Assembly: GCF_012489685.1 (NCBI RefSeq)
Contig: NC_080042.1
Coordinates: forward strand, 93,522,576 to 93,586,575
DNA from: Lotus japonicus
Taxonomy: Eukaryota > Streptophyta > Magnoliopsida > Fabales > Fabaceae
Length of the DNA: 64,000 nucleotides
Direction: 5' to 3'
The first letter of the stretch is position 1; every line of letters begins with the position of its first letter. A program made the position numbers and the translations under genes. Positions 1 to 12,600 of the stretch are shown here, piece after piece. The notes below the pieces were generated by a model. That model searched no databases. It was not told the origin of the DNA and saw only the letters and a program-made list of their open reading frames with translations.

Positions 1-1285
1 AACCAGAAGTATCAGATTCTGAATTCTGATATAAGACAGTTAACTTGAAAAGGTTGTATCTTAAGTTATAGGACTGGAAATTTAATGATAATTATCTTTA
101 TAGAAAGCTTATAAGGTCTATTTTTTTGTTGTAAAATCTCATATGTAGATAACTTATTGTTTAAGTGAGGCAATCCTTCTAGTTTAGTTTAATTTTTTTA
201 AGAAAAGCTTTGCATATCTCTAACTATTTTAGTCCAACTCAAGTTATTTTGGAGATTAGAAAGGTTGAGTAAGATATTTGTAATGTCAACATTTTAATTG
301 CAAAACCTTGTTTTCATTTTATTTCACATGTTTAAAGTTTAAAAACTGTGAGTAGCTTTTGGATTTCATAATCCATTCTTATGAAAAAATCTAATCCAAA
401 CATGCTATAAAATAGCTAATACGGAAGTGAAATGAATATTTTCTTCTTCAGCTAATAAGTCAACTAGTATACAGATTTAACCATACTTGTGATATTGATA
501 ACTGATATAGCAATCTAGCCAGTCAACCTCTTTGATCTTATCCTCTTCCTCCTACCATTTCTTACCAATTGGCAAAAGAGGCTTTCACCCTCTTGTTTTT
601 CACCTCAGCTACGCTTTGCCCTGCAGGTTTTCTCTCATGTCTTGCTTCTTTGACTTCCCAGAACAAACCCTGAAGCACTTTGTAAACGGCGTGGTGGAGA
701 TGACCCATCAGAAACTCCGAAGAAATGGGAAAGAGTAAGGGGGGAAGAAGGTTATTTAAAATGTTACGTAGAAAAAATAAAAACGAAAAATATAAAAACT
801 GACATGTGAACATATTTAACCCTTATTTTTATAAGTAATGAGTTCATTGCCCGTTCATCTACTTATTTCAAATAAGACTTGTCAATTGAATTGAACATCG
901 AGTGCCAGGTCGTGTGTATTTTGCTTTCTTCCCTCGCAATTAGCACTGATCCATTCACATGTATGTATGTATGTATGTATCTGAATCTGAAAGTGGTTCT
1001 TCATCCCAGCTTTCAGATACTTTGTTGAAACTGGTAACCGAAAAAGCATAGACTCATCAACATTGATAGAGCGGTTATAACGTCGTCGTCTTCTTAGTTA
1101 AAACTTGTAAACATCAAAGCCCAACCAAACAGTTTTCTTTCTTTCTCAAAACATCGATTTGATCCCTCTTTTCGTTTCCATATCCAAATTTCACATAGAA
1201 CAATCAATCTCCCCGGATCTGGAAAAGTACAGGAATACGAGTCGATTGCATGAGAAATTTCTGAAACTTTTTCCAAGTTGAAGAA
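1..1285. other. upstream intergenic and 5' leader region
   Basis: No coding region is recognisable before the galactosyltransferase start. Short open frames at 532-813 lack any family resemblance and are not supported. The last 200 bases, rich in T and C, probably hold the 5' untranslated leader of the gene starting at 1286. A short ATGT microsatellite lies at 957-981. Confidence 0.5.
957..981. repeat. ATGT tetranucleotide microsatellite
   Basis: About six tandem ATGT/GTAT units are visible directly. The tract lies about 300 bases upstream of the galactosyltransferase start and is a likely length-variable locus. Confidence 0.9.
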
Positions 1286-4200
1286 ATGCGTAGCTGGGGA
1301 TCGCAAAGCCGGCTATCTGGTCAATCTTTTGGATCTCGAGTTTCAGCTCTCGTGTTTGCCATGATCGCTACAATGGCTACTGTTTATGTTGCCGGCCGGT
1401 TAGTTATTCTATGAAAAATTCTCGTTCTTCTTCAATATTTGTCTTTTGAAGTTCAGTTTTAGGTCGCGGTTCGAGTTTTTCATACACTGTTTCATGTGCA
1501 GGCTGTGGCAGGACGCGGAAAATAGGGTGCATTTAGTTGAAGAGCTTGAAAAAAGAACTGGTCAGGTATGATTTTAGTTTTCTTCATTGCAGTCATGGCA
1601 TGTCATACATTGCACATTATATGTGTTTTCATATAGGTATTAATATTATTAATTTCATTTTGGTTACTTTATAACATATCTTGTGTTGTTTGTAGCGCCA
1701 TTGCTCGCATGTTTATTTTTAATTTTTAGTTATAATAGTCTTAGGATGTTAATGGAGTTGCATAGTTCATTTGATTTCAGGGTCAATCTGCCGTATCTGT
1801 TGATGATACACTGAAAGTTATAGCCTGCAGGTAATCTTCCTATAGTTAGGGTCTTGCCGAAGTCATTTTGGTTGCTGAATTCAAATTTGGTTGGGATTGA
1901 TTGAGCTTTATTTGAGATTATTGCTGACAACCTTGATTTCAGGGAACAGCAGAAGAAGTTGTCTGCCCTTGAGATGGAACTAACTGCTGCTAGAAAGGAA
2001 GGTTTTGTTTCAAAGCATTTGTCAGGAGACAATGAAAAGCAGAAGCATCCTACGAAGAAGGTTCTTTCAGTGATAGGAGTAATGACAACCTTTGGCCGAA
2101 GAAAGAATCGAGATGCAATCCGCAAGGCATGGATGCCAACAGGTATGTTTTTCATTTGCTTGGTTTCCTTTTGCAAGACCACTGCATATTAGCATTCACA
2201 GTTTTATTCAATGGAACACCTGCTATGTGTCTAGAGATTTCAGGTGCTTTGCATTTTGAAAGCTGGTATCTGATTACAATGATTGTTAGCTACTACTGAA
2301 TAATCAGGACTATCAAGTGTTCTGTTATTGTTTTTGGTTTAGGGTGATTTGCAGTGAATTCGTAGTGAAATCAGAACTCAGATTTGATAACAGCTCGAGC
2401 TAGGTGTTGATCACATCTCAGTTTCAAGTTATCCACGATTCTCTAATAACCTTTGTCACCTATTTCTGTGGTTTTATAATTTATTTTTGTTTAAAAAATT
2501 TAACATCATTATTCATTAGCTATATGTTCAACCAATCACATTAGTAATTTGTTCTATACCGTAAATATTGTAGAAGCTTTATTAGAACTCATTGATGCCC
2601 TATTTGCAGGTACTGCTATGAAAAAACTAGCAGATCAGAAAGGTGTCATTGTGCGATTTGTAATAGGAAGAAGGTATAGTTTTGGATGTTCAAATTCAAA
2701 TTTAGCAAATGATTGTCTTTTTTAGTTTTTAATTGGATTGACATTTCCTTCCATACAGTGCAAACCGTGGAGACAGTTTGGACAAAGAAATTGAAACAGA
2801 AATCAGTCAGACGAATGACTTCATCATTCTTGTATGTTAACTTTTTTTTTGAACTTTTGTATGTTAACTTTTATAATGATAGTTATGAGCAAAAAAAAAT
2901 TGATGGGTATAATAGATTTAATTACTTTCCCAATCCCCATATGACTAAATGGAATGATTGAATGTGCAGACCTTATAATTACATCAAATATATTTTTCAA
3001 TGCCAAAAAAGTCTTGGTGTGATTGAGATGTGGGTTTCAAGCTTCTTTTTCTAAACTCAGATTTCTGGTATATTGTTGGCATACATTTTGGCCATTGTTT
3101 GTTTTTACCCTATGATTGTGGACCTATTGAGTTGATGTGGTGATGGACTCTTGGTTGGTATTTGGAAGCATGGCATGAAGTTGTATTCATATACTTTAAT
3201 ATATGAAACAAGTAAACATCATTACGTCATTAGCATATCATTTACTTTACTTCACAGGATAATCAAGTGGAGGCACCAGAAGAGAGAGCAAAAAAGATAA
3301 AATCGTTCTTCATTTATGCGGTGGACAATTGGGATGCTGAATTTTATGCCAAGGTCAATGATGATGTCTATGTTAATCTTGGTATGTGGCCCTTAATTCT
3401 ATCTGCTGATGAAAAATATATAAGTACATAAGGTTTATTTCTGCAAGCAATAGACTTTTAAAAATTAGATAATATTCCACAGTTTGCAGTGTAAATTGAT
3501 TAACTTCAGAGGGACTGAAGAACACACCTTTCATGAAAACAAACAAGGGAAATTATTTGTACTGATAATATGCTGATGAGCTGGAATTTCTTGACTCAAA
3601 CCTCCCACTAAGTTATATAAATCTCTCGAATTCCCTGAATATTGTGAAGATTCAGAGGTGATGACATTAATCAAAGCCAATTGGATTACATATCTATTAG
3701 CTGTGGTAGGGTTCAAAACTTCATAAGAGACTCTTTTGCTTACCGAATTAACATGTATGAGTACTTTTCCAATTCTAGTTATAGATTCAGTGGACTATTA
3801 GGACTTGCTGTGCGACACTGTCATTATGCACATGCAACTTCAGATCAACAGTTTTCTCCTAAAAATTAGGAGTGTTTCAGAGGCTAGAGAATGAAACCAC
3901 TTGTTGGATAAAGTTATATCGAAGTTTGGTGTATTCGCGTAACAGGAGGTAATAGAGAAGAATGAGCAGTTTGACAGATTGCATTTATTTGTTTGAATGT
4001 TCACCCAGAGTGCTTTGTAATTTCTACCAGGTGTTTAGACTGGAAAATGAACTTTATACTCTTGTGATTAAACAAGCTTTCATAAGCATACATGAGTTGA
4101 TTTCAGATATACTTTCATAAGCAAAGGGAGTTATTGAGATATTTAACAATATCCAACATATTCAACAGGAGTTATGGTTCTAAACATTATTATCCTTTCT

Positions 4201-6248
4201 TCTTCAGATGCCCTCGGGGGAGTACTAACTTCTCATTTGGACAAGCCCCGTGTTTATATTGGTTGTATGAAATCAGGCCAAGTTTTCTCTGAACCGTGAG
4301 TCTTGTCAAAACATTTCATTGGGCTAGAAAGATAGTTTATTTTGGTACTATAACTTCTTCCCTTTTCTCATTTTGTCTAAATCTTATAGGACACAGAAGT
4401 GGTACGAGCCAGACTGGTGGAAATTTGGTGACGGAAAATCGTGAGTAATACAGACGTAGTTCATTTTATTTCGTTTATGATAGAATGTTGATAATAAAGT
4501 CAAGATTTTCATTTCTAAGATATTATGAGACATATTTCTTTATCTGAGAAGAATTTCTAAGTTTTATTTATTTATTTAGTGACATATCAGTTTTAAATTC
4601 ATTTTTCAGAAAAATCTACTGATACCTTTTGAAAAGATGTTTCATTCTCATGAAATGAATTCTTCAATGAGCTTATGCAGCAGCATTGTAATTTTGATTT
4701 ATTATGATAAATGAATTTGTAAAAAAGTTGAAGCATATAAGTTTTTGGTGGTGGAAATTTTGATTGATTCTTGTGAAAAAATTGAGTAATGACAAAATCC
4801 ACTGAGAATGATGTATCCATAAGTATCATATACACTCTATATGGTATAAAAGGAATCATGATATAAAGCTTCCACCATCAAGACCTATTGTCGGTCTATT
4901 CTATAGGCAGTATTACCTTACGTTTGCAAGAGGTTGATTTTAGGACTTGAAATGTGATCTCCTAATCACAACAGTAATGTTATGTGCTTCAGACAAATGG
5001 GATTAATTTTCTAACAGTTTTTCTAAATACTGGTCCATTGTTTTGTGCTTCTATTAAGATAACAGATTCTTTTTAAATCAATTTTTTTTGAAAAAACCTT
5101 TAAAAATTTATTTAGTACTTTTCTCGTAGTAGTTTCTATGAAGTTATTATATCACAACTCACGAGAAACTTGTCCAAAAAACACTCTAAAACTACTTTGT
5201 CTAAATCATTGTCCTAGATCCAGAAATTGTTTCCCTCTTCTTTCTTTGTTGACATTCATATTCATGCTTGCTTGATGCAGGTACTTTCGACATGCTTCTG
5301 GCGACCTCTATGTCATTTCAAAAGCATTGGCTCAGTTTATTTCAATAAACAGGTATAGTTTTCCTTCATCTTATTGTGTGTTTTAAGAATGGTTGTAATT
5401 ATTAGCTAAGTATGCCGGATCAACAAATGTTTGCTTTGCAGATTAATTCTTCGTACATATGCACATGATGATATAAGTACTGGATCATGGTTTATTGGGC
5501 TTGATGTGATGCACGTTGATGAAACGAAGTTTTGCTGCTCCTCCTGGTCCCCAGGTATGATTTCTTTCCGCCCTCGCTCTCGCACACATGCTTGCCATTT
5601 ATATATGGTCAGGAGTTAGGATCTTATCCATTCAAAAATTATGGTTTGGAATCAAAGAATGATCTTGCAAATAGTACATTTGATGAACCACAACTTTTTC
5701 TCAAGCAAAAAAATGCTCAAGTTGGATTATTGACATAGCACTACTATTGCCATTTTGCAATTGGACATTTTAAATCAGATAACTTCTAATGGATTGAGAT
5801 TAAATACGACTAACAGGATTAATTAAACAAATCATATCGGATGTGTATTAACTTTATTGTTATGAAGTAGTATTGATCTTGATCCTAGGCTTTTATCTTG
5901 AGTAACAGACATTTAGTCTGGAACAGGTTAAATATTACAAATTTTCTATCCATTTTGTGCTCTCTTAGCAAGAGTTTTAGCATCGTACCATACACGCCTC
6001 GCAAAAGGTGATTGATTTAGGCTATGTTAGATCAGAGTCGGTATGTGTAAATGAACATTAACACTTATTTCGAGATAAAAAGTGAACATAATTCTTATGA
6101 ATTGAGATGAAGTCAGTTCACGTTGCACTAAACTGATATCTCAAAACACACTTTGCCACGTCCACGGTTCTATTGAAATGGATCAAATTGCAATTATATA
6201 TACTGTTTATCCTACATCTTTTCAGGGGCAATTTGTGCAGCAGTATGA
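1286..6248 (+). CDS. beta-1,3-galactosyltransferase (GT31), 12 exons
   Basis: A type II Golgi glycosyltransferase that would add galactose in beta-1,3 linkage to glycans or arabinogalactan proteins. Twelve exons join in phase: 1286-1398, 1502-1565, 1781-1830, 1943-2142, 2610-2673, 2759-2831, 3258-3381, 4208-4295, 4390-4440, 5281-5352, 5442-5554 and 6226-6248. The total is 1,035 nt, or 344 residues. The N-terminus has a short cytoplasmic tail and one hydrophobic anchor (about residues 20-37, AGR at its end). A stem of the DUF4094 type follows, then the Galactosyl_T domain, starting near the motif VIGVMTTF. The metal-binding DxD-like motif appears as NDDVYVN, and the EDV-like region as AHDDISTGSWF. 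The short form resembles the plant B3GALT12-14 subgroup (inference). The ATG was chosen because it directly precedes the anchor and opens the only long frame. No lesion is seen. The acceptor substrate cannot be deduced. Confidence 0.9.
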
Positions 6249-7562
6249 CGACTTACCACTGATAAATTGAGTGACATACAAATGATGTATAGCAAACCGA
6301 AACCTGTTACTTCCTCCATCATCATTTTTGCTTCAGGTGATTTTCCATTCTGATAATCTTCAACCAGAAGTTGATTCTTCCACTAGATAGTTACATACGT
6401 TCTTCTCGGGATTGTTCAAAGTATTGAGAAAGGATTTTGATACATTCACGACTAATATGCGCTTGCCTGATTTTGACTTTTGAGAAAATTATCCCATTCA
6501 ATTTTGTAATATAAATTGCTCTCACATCCTAGTCAAACTACATATTTTTACCCTCATGGGATGATTAATGAGATTCGTATAAATTACTTAATCACATTAG
6601 ACCTTTTTATACGTCCTGATTTTGTTATGTGGTGGAAAAAGTTAACTTCCTTGTAAATTCTCAAGTGAACTTTTGGATGTTTTTCCCCAGTTACATCACC
6701 TGGGAAGTTCTGGTTAATGCCAGAAGTTGGTAGAAGCAACTTCCGGGAAGTTCCTCGAAAAGAAGTTTTTTTCCCTTCTTTGGTGGATGCTCCAAAAGCT
6801 ATTTTGGAGGACACTTGATTTACGTATCTGACATAACTCCATTCTTAGAAAGAAACAAAAAATACAAAACGTTGATCCACACTCAAAGTTCTAACTGAAA
6901 CCAACCTTGCGATAAGGCTATTAAATTAGAGTCTGTTAGTATTATAAATAGGAGGCAATTCTTATCAAGTGGCTATTGATGTGGTGTAATACATTTAATG
7001 GCCAACCTTGCGATAAGGCTATTGATTTTATTATCAACCGTGATTATTATAAATTTAAGAAAATATATTAAATTTCAAAGTCATACTATATTTTAATTAC
7101 ATTAATATATTAACTCTAATAATACATCATTTTTATCCAAAATGGCCGGTATGCACTTAAGTTTCAGGCTTATTAATAGGTTTTGCCACGTGCAATCGTA
7201 TCATATTGATAAGTTTGTTTCTGATTTCTTATTTTCCTTCCTCATTTTTTCCAAATTATGATCACGTTCATGCACGTTGACCAAACAAGGTGAACTTACT
7301 ACTTCGAATGATAGGGTAAGAGTATTTTGCTTTAGAGTATGTTTGAATTGATGGTTGGTAGTGGGATGGTGTGAGATGTTTGTATGTGTTATTATTTGAG
7401 TATGTTAAATGAGGATGAAATGGAATGAATGTGATAGAATCCATTCCATCTCATTTCATGGCATACAATCAATTTTAAAACTCTCAAAATTGGATGGAAT
7501 GTAGAAACTCATTACTAGTAAAACTATATATTCCTATCCTTACTTACCCATATATATAGTAC
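6249..7562. other. intergenic, no gene; short direct repeat
   Basis: This holds the 3' UTR of the galactosyltransferase and AT-rich spacer. A 22-base direct repeat beginning CCAACCTTGCGATAAGG occurs at 6901-6922 and 7002-7023, about 101 bases apart. It could be a tandem duplication or a remnant of an insertion. No coding region is supported. Confidence 0.5.
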
Positions 7563-7807
7563 GTATCATATGAGAATGAAGCTTTTACGTGAGAGTGAGA
7601 GGAGTTATTATATGTCATTAGATCTAATCATGAACAGTCAAGATTAAAACATAAAGTTATATGACTTTTTTAAAAAATATTTTTAATTGATCATGTGACA
7701 ATCACATGATGATTCAAATCTTCTAATCTTGATCGTTCATGATTAGATCTAATGGCTCATAATAACTTCTCTCAATCTCACATAAAAACTTTATTCTTAT
7801 ATGATAC
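7563..7807. repeat. foldback MITE
   Basis: The left arm from 7563 (GTATCATATGAGAATGAAGC) is the imperfect reverse complement of the right arm ending at 7807. Both arms contain ATTAGATCTAATCATGAAC. The arms are about 85-90 bases with a short AT-rich centre, so the whole folds into one long hairpin. It has no coding capacity. It abuts the AT microsatellite that flanks the next TIR element. Confidence 0.75.
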
Positions 7808-7827
7808 ATCATATATATATATATATA

Positions 7828-9390
7828 GGGGAATGCTAACTTACTCCCACTTGATTTTATGAAGGAGTAAGTTAGCAACCAACACCTTTTCCTTTGGAAA
7901 AAAAACCCAACCCTTTTTCTTTCAAGTCAGTTTTAATTTGAGGGTATTTATGTAATTTTCGTTTTTAATTCTCAAAAATCAAATTTCTCTCTCCTCCCAC
8001 TTCCCTAACCCTTCTGCTTCTCTCTTTTCAACAGAGTGAAATGATTTCACTCTTTCTCACTTCCTCCATTATCACTCATTTTTTCATTTCCCACCATTAT
8101 CATAATATCATATGACAAAAAAATTTGTAAGTGTTGATACCAAAATTTTATATATATCATGTGCCAGAACCTTATAATTTCTAGTCGAAATATGGTGCTG
8201 GTTTTGGTGTCGAAATTATATGTTGATGGAGCATTGTTCATGGTATTGGTTATCAATTCAACTATTTTTTAATGTGTCCAAGTTGTCTAATTGATTGGTG
8301 AAGTTCTCGACTAAAGACAAGGAAAAAGATGGCAACTATCAAAGAAAGTGGAACGTGGTAATCATGGAGGTGGAAATGGTGCAAGGAATTACCAGAAGTA
8401 TAGCTACGGGAAGTTGATAGAAGTTATTTTATTTATAATTATGCCAAGTGTATGGCTCTAATGTAGGGAGTTATTTTCTAAGATTTAATCTCTACCGTAG
8501 GATCTAGTGACAGTTTCATTTCTTGCTCTATAAATAGCACATTTCATTGTAAAAATATTCAGACTCACACAATTACTCAAAACTCTCCATGGATGCCTCC
8601 AAGTCTCATGTGATATATGGCTACAAAGAGACTATGAGTGTGCTGTGATTATCACCTTTAATTTTCAATGCAATTTCATTTCCTTTGCCATTTTGATTTC
8701 CTTTTACTTTCTGTTATCCTTTTTTTCTTTCAATCTTTACCTATCTATTCTTTTTTCCCTTTTGTTCATACCGTTCTTCACAAAAAACCCGACCTTGACA
8801 TTTAAAACGTCTTCACTAAAGAACCCAGAGAGGACTCCGAATCCGGTCCTTAAATTGCTTTTAGATTCTGTTTGTTTACCAAAAATCGGTGTAAACAGTA
8901 AGAAAAAACAATGGAATCATATACCTTAAGTTCCTTTTCAACTGTGTTCCATTTTGTTCCCAAACAAAACAACACCAAACAATTGACATGCTTACAAAAA
9001 AAAACCAATCAATTCACAATACAAATTAAGAACACCTCTTGGCTTCACTGGTCATTGCGCGTCCTAAAATACTCCCAAATGATAAAACACTGATTTCTAG
9101 AGAGAGTCCAAAACTAGCACACGACACAAATAAAAAAAATTCAGAGAAAAAGAGAAAAAGAGGGGCAAAGCAACTGAACAACGAGAGGAGGCAGCGAGAA
9201 AGGTGGGAAGTGGGAGGAGAGAGAAAACGGTTTTGTTTGAATTAAAAAAATTAGAAACAAAAATTACACAATTACCCCAAAATTAAAATTAGCTCGAAAG
9301 AAAAAGAGTTGGGTTTTTTGTCCAAAGAAAAAAGGTGTTGGTTGCTAACTTACTCCTTCATAAAATCAAGTGGGAGTAAGTTAGCATTCC

Positions 9391-9392
<2 letters not shown>
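7828..9392. mobile_element. 1.57 kb TIR DNA element, non-autonomous
   Basis: The left terminus begins GGGGAATGCTAACTTACTCC at 7828 and the right terminus is its reverse complement, ending at 9392. The first ~65 bases match almost perfectly and similarity extends for roughly 150 bases. Within each arm is a smaller inverted pair (GCTAACTTACTCC and GGAGTAAGTTAGC). The interior has only short, low-complexity frames and no transposase motif. Both flanks are (AT)n, so an AT-rich target duplication is likely but cannot be delimited. Long TIRs fit a Mutator-like non-autonomous element; the superfamily is an inference. Confidence 0.8.
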
Positions 9393-9427
<35 letters not shown>

Positions 9428-10107
9428 ATTAGTGTTTTAAAAGTAAGGGTAATATAGGAATAAAAAAGTCATTATTCATTCGGCTAAGTCTATTATCCAA
9501 CCATTAGAGTGGTAAATTGTTCCACTCCATCATAAAATATTTAAACAATGAAAATAGATTTTTATTTCATTCCATTTTGCTCCATTGTATTTCATTTCAT
9601 TCGCTTTAATTATGTTCCATCAATATAAATAGAATTTTTGGGTATGTTTATATTTATTGAGAGCACTTTTAACGACGGGTGATGTATTGTTTGATAAAAA
9701 AAGGGTTGGGTCAAAATCCCATCCCATACATTTAGTTACTTTTCAATGAATTTTGTGTTGTTGCAAATGAGATGAGATCAAGATCTTCTATTTTTAAATG
9801 ATGTTTCATTCTCTGTCTCGCCACAATTAAATTATGTTAGGTCAATTAAAAATCACTCATTAATAGGTTATAAATGTTGCGTCAATGTATTTTTAATAGA
9901 CATGTCGTTATTTTATTGGTTGGACAGAGAATGAAACATCATTTGGAGACAGAGGATCCAAATCATACTCTATAGGATGTTTAAATCAATTAATCAGGAA
10001 TAATTTTGGCATAATGGAGATATGATTATATCGTGCCTATTTGGAAAATCGTGTCATATATATTTATAGTAGGATGTAGCGGTTAGTCACCACATGGTGA
10101 TAATAAC
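9393..10107. repeat. AT spacer with a foldback MITE at about 9775-9972
   Basis: After an AT microsatellite there is no gene. Inside lies an inverted repeat. AATGATGTTTCATTCTCTGTC at about 9797-9817 is the reverse complement of the stretch at about 9922-9942, and weaker outer arms extend to about 9775 and 9972. This is a short foldback MITE of roughly 200 bases. Confidence 0.65.
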
Positions 10108-11321
10108 GAGTAATGATATATACACACCTTATTTTTTGAAACACTTCATTTCCACATCTTTTTATTTCTATCTCTCTCCTCTTATCATTTATCACATCTA
10201 ATATTTTCTCTCTCTTATTTTTTCTTTTATTCCTATCTCTCTCTTCATTTCACCTCTCTCCACCTCAAAGAGAGGTGTAAAGATAACATCTATATACTTT
10301 AGAAAAGAGGAAGGTTGTGAGCCCCACCTCCTTGGTTTGGCACTCCAAGAATGACTCTCGCCCACCCCGCCTCTTTGCATGACAAGTGTCACCTTCTAAT
10401 TGTTTTGGACCAAAATAGTAGAAGCCCATTTTAATTTCAGTTTTTTTATAGAGGCCCATTATTCAAAGTCATTTGAATGATGATTTTGTTTTTATTGTTT
10501 TATAACCCCCTAATTAATTGTTAACATAAAAGTTGTATACATATGTCATTATATCATTGATTATCATTTTTCAAAAAAAAATTGAATTTTTGATAGGCAT
10601 GAAAAAGGTAATTTAGTAAGGTGAAAACATTCTCAAATTCAAAGTTTAGGCTGCAGAAACTTTTTTGTTTGAATCTGAATCTTCAAATTATTTTTAAAAC
10701 GGATATTCACAGTCTTGAATTTGAGATTCAGCACCTGCACTGAATGAAGAATTAATGGTGTTAATTATGTAAAGGAAAAGAAGTCAAGAATTAAAAGGGT
10801 GTAAATTCTACTGAGCAAGACACGTGTTAATTTGTTTCAAGCATTCACATCATGTTAATGCTGCTTTACAAGTCATACCTTAAAAACTTAATTTTGAGAA
10901 CCATATTAATGACCCGTTCTTGAAAGAAATACGCACTGTTTTTTTTTTGTGCGAAAATAAAGAAATTAATTCTTGAAAGAAATTAATATGATTTGCAATA
11001 AAAGTCAAACCTTAAATACTGTAATAACACCATGTTAATCTTAATTTCTATTTTCCTTTAATTACTCATCAGAATGAGTAATTCACGTGGAACGCATGGT
11101 ATTTGGTCCATAATAATTAATTTCAATAGTGAAAATTGACCTGAAAAAAAAAATTTACCTCCTTGCAATCAGATTTGTATTACCGTCCAACCTTTTTTTT
11201 TTCTTTCCTTTTTTAACATTCATTGACCATTAACCCTAATTCTCAAATTCCTATATAAATCATCTCATGCTATTCTTTAACTTCATCATCCCTTCCCACC
11301 AACTATTAGCTTTGTAATGTA

Positions 11322-11751
11322 CTCCCTCCGTTTTTTATCTTTTGAAGTTTTAGCCTTTGGCTCTTAGATTAAGGAGAAGTAATTGTATACAAAGATTTTT
11401 CTCTTAGACAAAAATGACCCTAAATAAAACCTCATGAATTTAGGTTACAGTTTCAACACTATAAATATAGCACAGTTATCTGTATAATATTGATAGTATA
11501 GTCCACAGATGATACTTGATAGGCATACTAATTTAATGATATGGCATTGATAGTTGTACATGAGAGCATAGGTAATTGTATACTGATTTAATTCAGTTTT
11601 GAAAAATTAAAAATCACAAATTTTAGTGTGGTTTCCAATAAGGGTATATGTGAAAAAAAAAATATTAATTGAACTTTGAATTCCTAAAACTTCAAAAGAT
11701 TTGAGTTAAATCACAAGTGCTAAAACTTCAAAAGATAACAAACGGAGGGAG
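11322..11751. mobile_element. Stowaway-type (Tc1/mariner) MITE
   Basis: Terminal inverted repeats begin CTCCCTCCGTTTTTTATC on the left; the right in reverse complement begins CTCCCTCCGTTTGTTATC. They match at about 32 of 33 bases. The element is flanked by the dinucleotide TA on both sides. It is 430 bases long with no coding capacity. It landed just upstream of the RPA-like start in the small Helitron, in what would be its leader, and therefore inserted after that gene had been acquired. Confidence 0.9.
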
Positions 11752-11763
11752 TACTTTGTTCTA

Positions 11764-12600
11764 ATGGCTATCGACGATCTCGCCACCATCGATGCCTCAA
11801 AGGAGAACTGGTCTGTTGTTGCAAAGGTGAACCGGTTGTGGCTTAGTCCGAGCTTATATGGCTCCAAGCTTCCATTTTCCATGGACATGATTCTTATGGA
11901 TGACAGGGTAAATCACGTTTTCACATAATAACCATGTATTACGTTCTTTTTTTTAAACTATAAATCTCAAATTTCCTCATTTTATTGAATTTTAGGGTTG
12001 TAAGATTCATGCTACGGTTAGGAAGACTCTTATATACCGATTCCAATCTTTGCTGAGTGAAGGACGTGTATATCAGATTTTGTCTTTTGGTGTTGGTGAA
12101 AGCGGTCGTGATTTCCGTCCAACCTCGCACCCATTCAAGATCAACTTTGATATTCATCCATTTGTGCGCTTGGTTCCTAACAAGGCCATCAACTTAAGCC
12201 CTTACAAATTTGTGTTAATATCTGATATAATGTTTAAGGACCTGTATACGTCTTTTCTTATAGGTATATACTATTTTTTAGTCTTTTGATTTTTAAATTA
12301 CTGTTCTGGGTTTTGGATTAATGTTTCTATGATTTTGCAGATGTGATTGAAATTCTCACTGGTGCAAGTGCTGAAACTGAGTTTGAGAAAGATGGAACAA
12401 AGCAGAAAAGAACATTAAGTTGAACTTGACCAAGATGGGTACACACAATGTTTAATGCTTATTCATATTTTTTCCATCTTTGATTATTATGAGTAAGGTT
12501 TTATAATTTCTCAATTTTCTTAGTAGGGTTCGGGTTGAATGCACCTTTTTTGGAAAGTATGTTGCTGAAGTCGTTGGTTATTCTCTTTATTGTTGACAGC
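11764..12600 (+). pseudogene. RPA70-like gene fragment (OB fold), degenerate
   Basis: Three exon-like blocks (11764-11908, about 11996-12263, about 12341 onward) encode a protein starting MAIDDLATIDASKENW. It resembles the first OB-fold (DUF223 type) of plant RPA70-like proteins. The motif VYQILSFGVG and the segment about NKAINLSPYKF correspond to the same region in the three RPA-like genes on the minus strand. After the third block the frame breaks: a stop follows KQKRTLS, while the expected continuation (NIKLNLTKM) is in another frame. Only a short remnant, RVRVECTFFGKY, is seen near 12530-12570. The later OB folds and zinc ribbon are missing. It is cargo of the 2.8 kb Helitron and probably non-functional. 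Confidence 0.8.

Noticed and set aside
8645..9245. Three open frames inside the TIR element, possible transposase
   Set aside because: Low-complexity Phe/Ser or Lys/Arg-rich sequence with no catalytic motif; the element looks non-coding.
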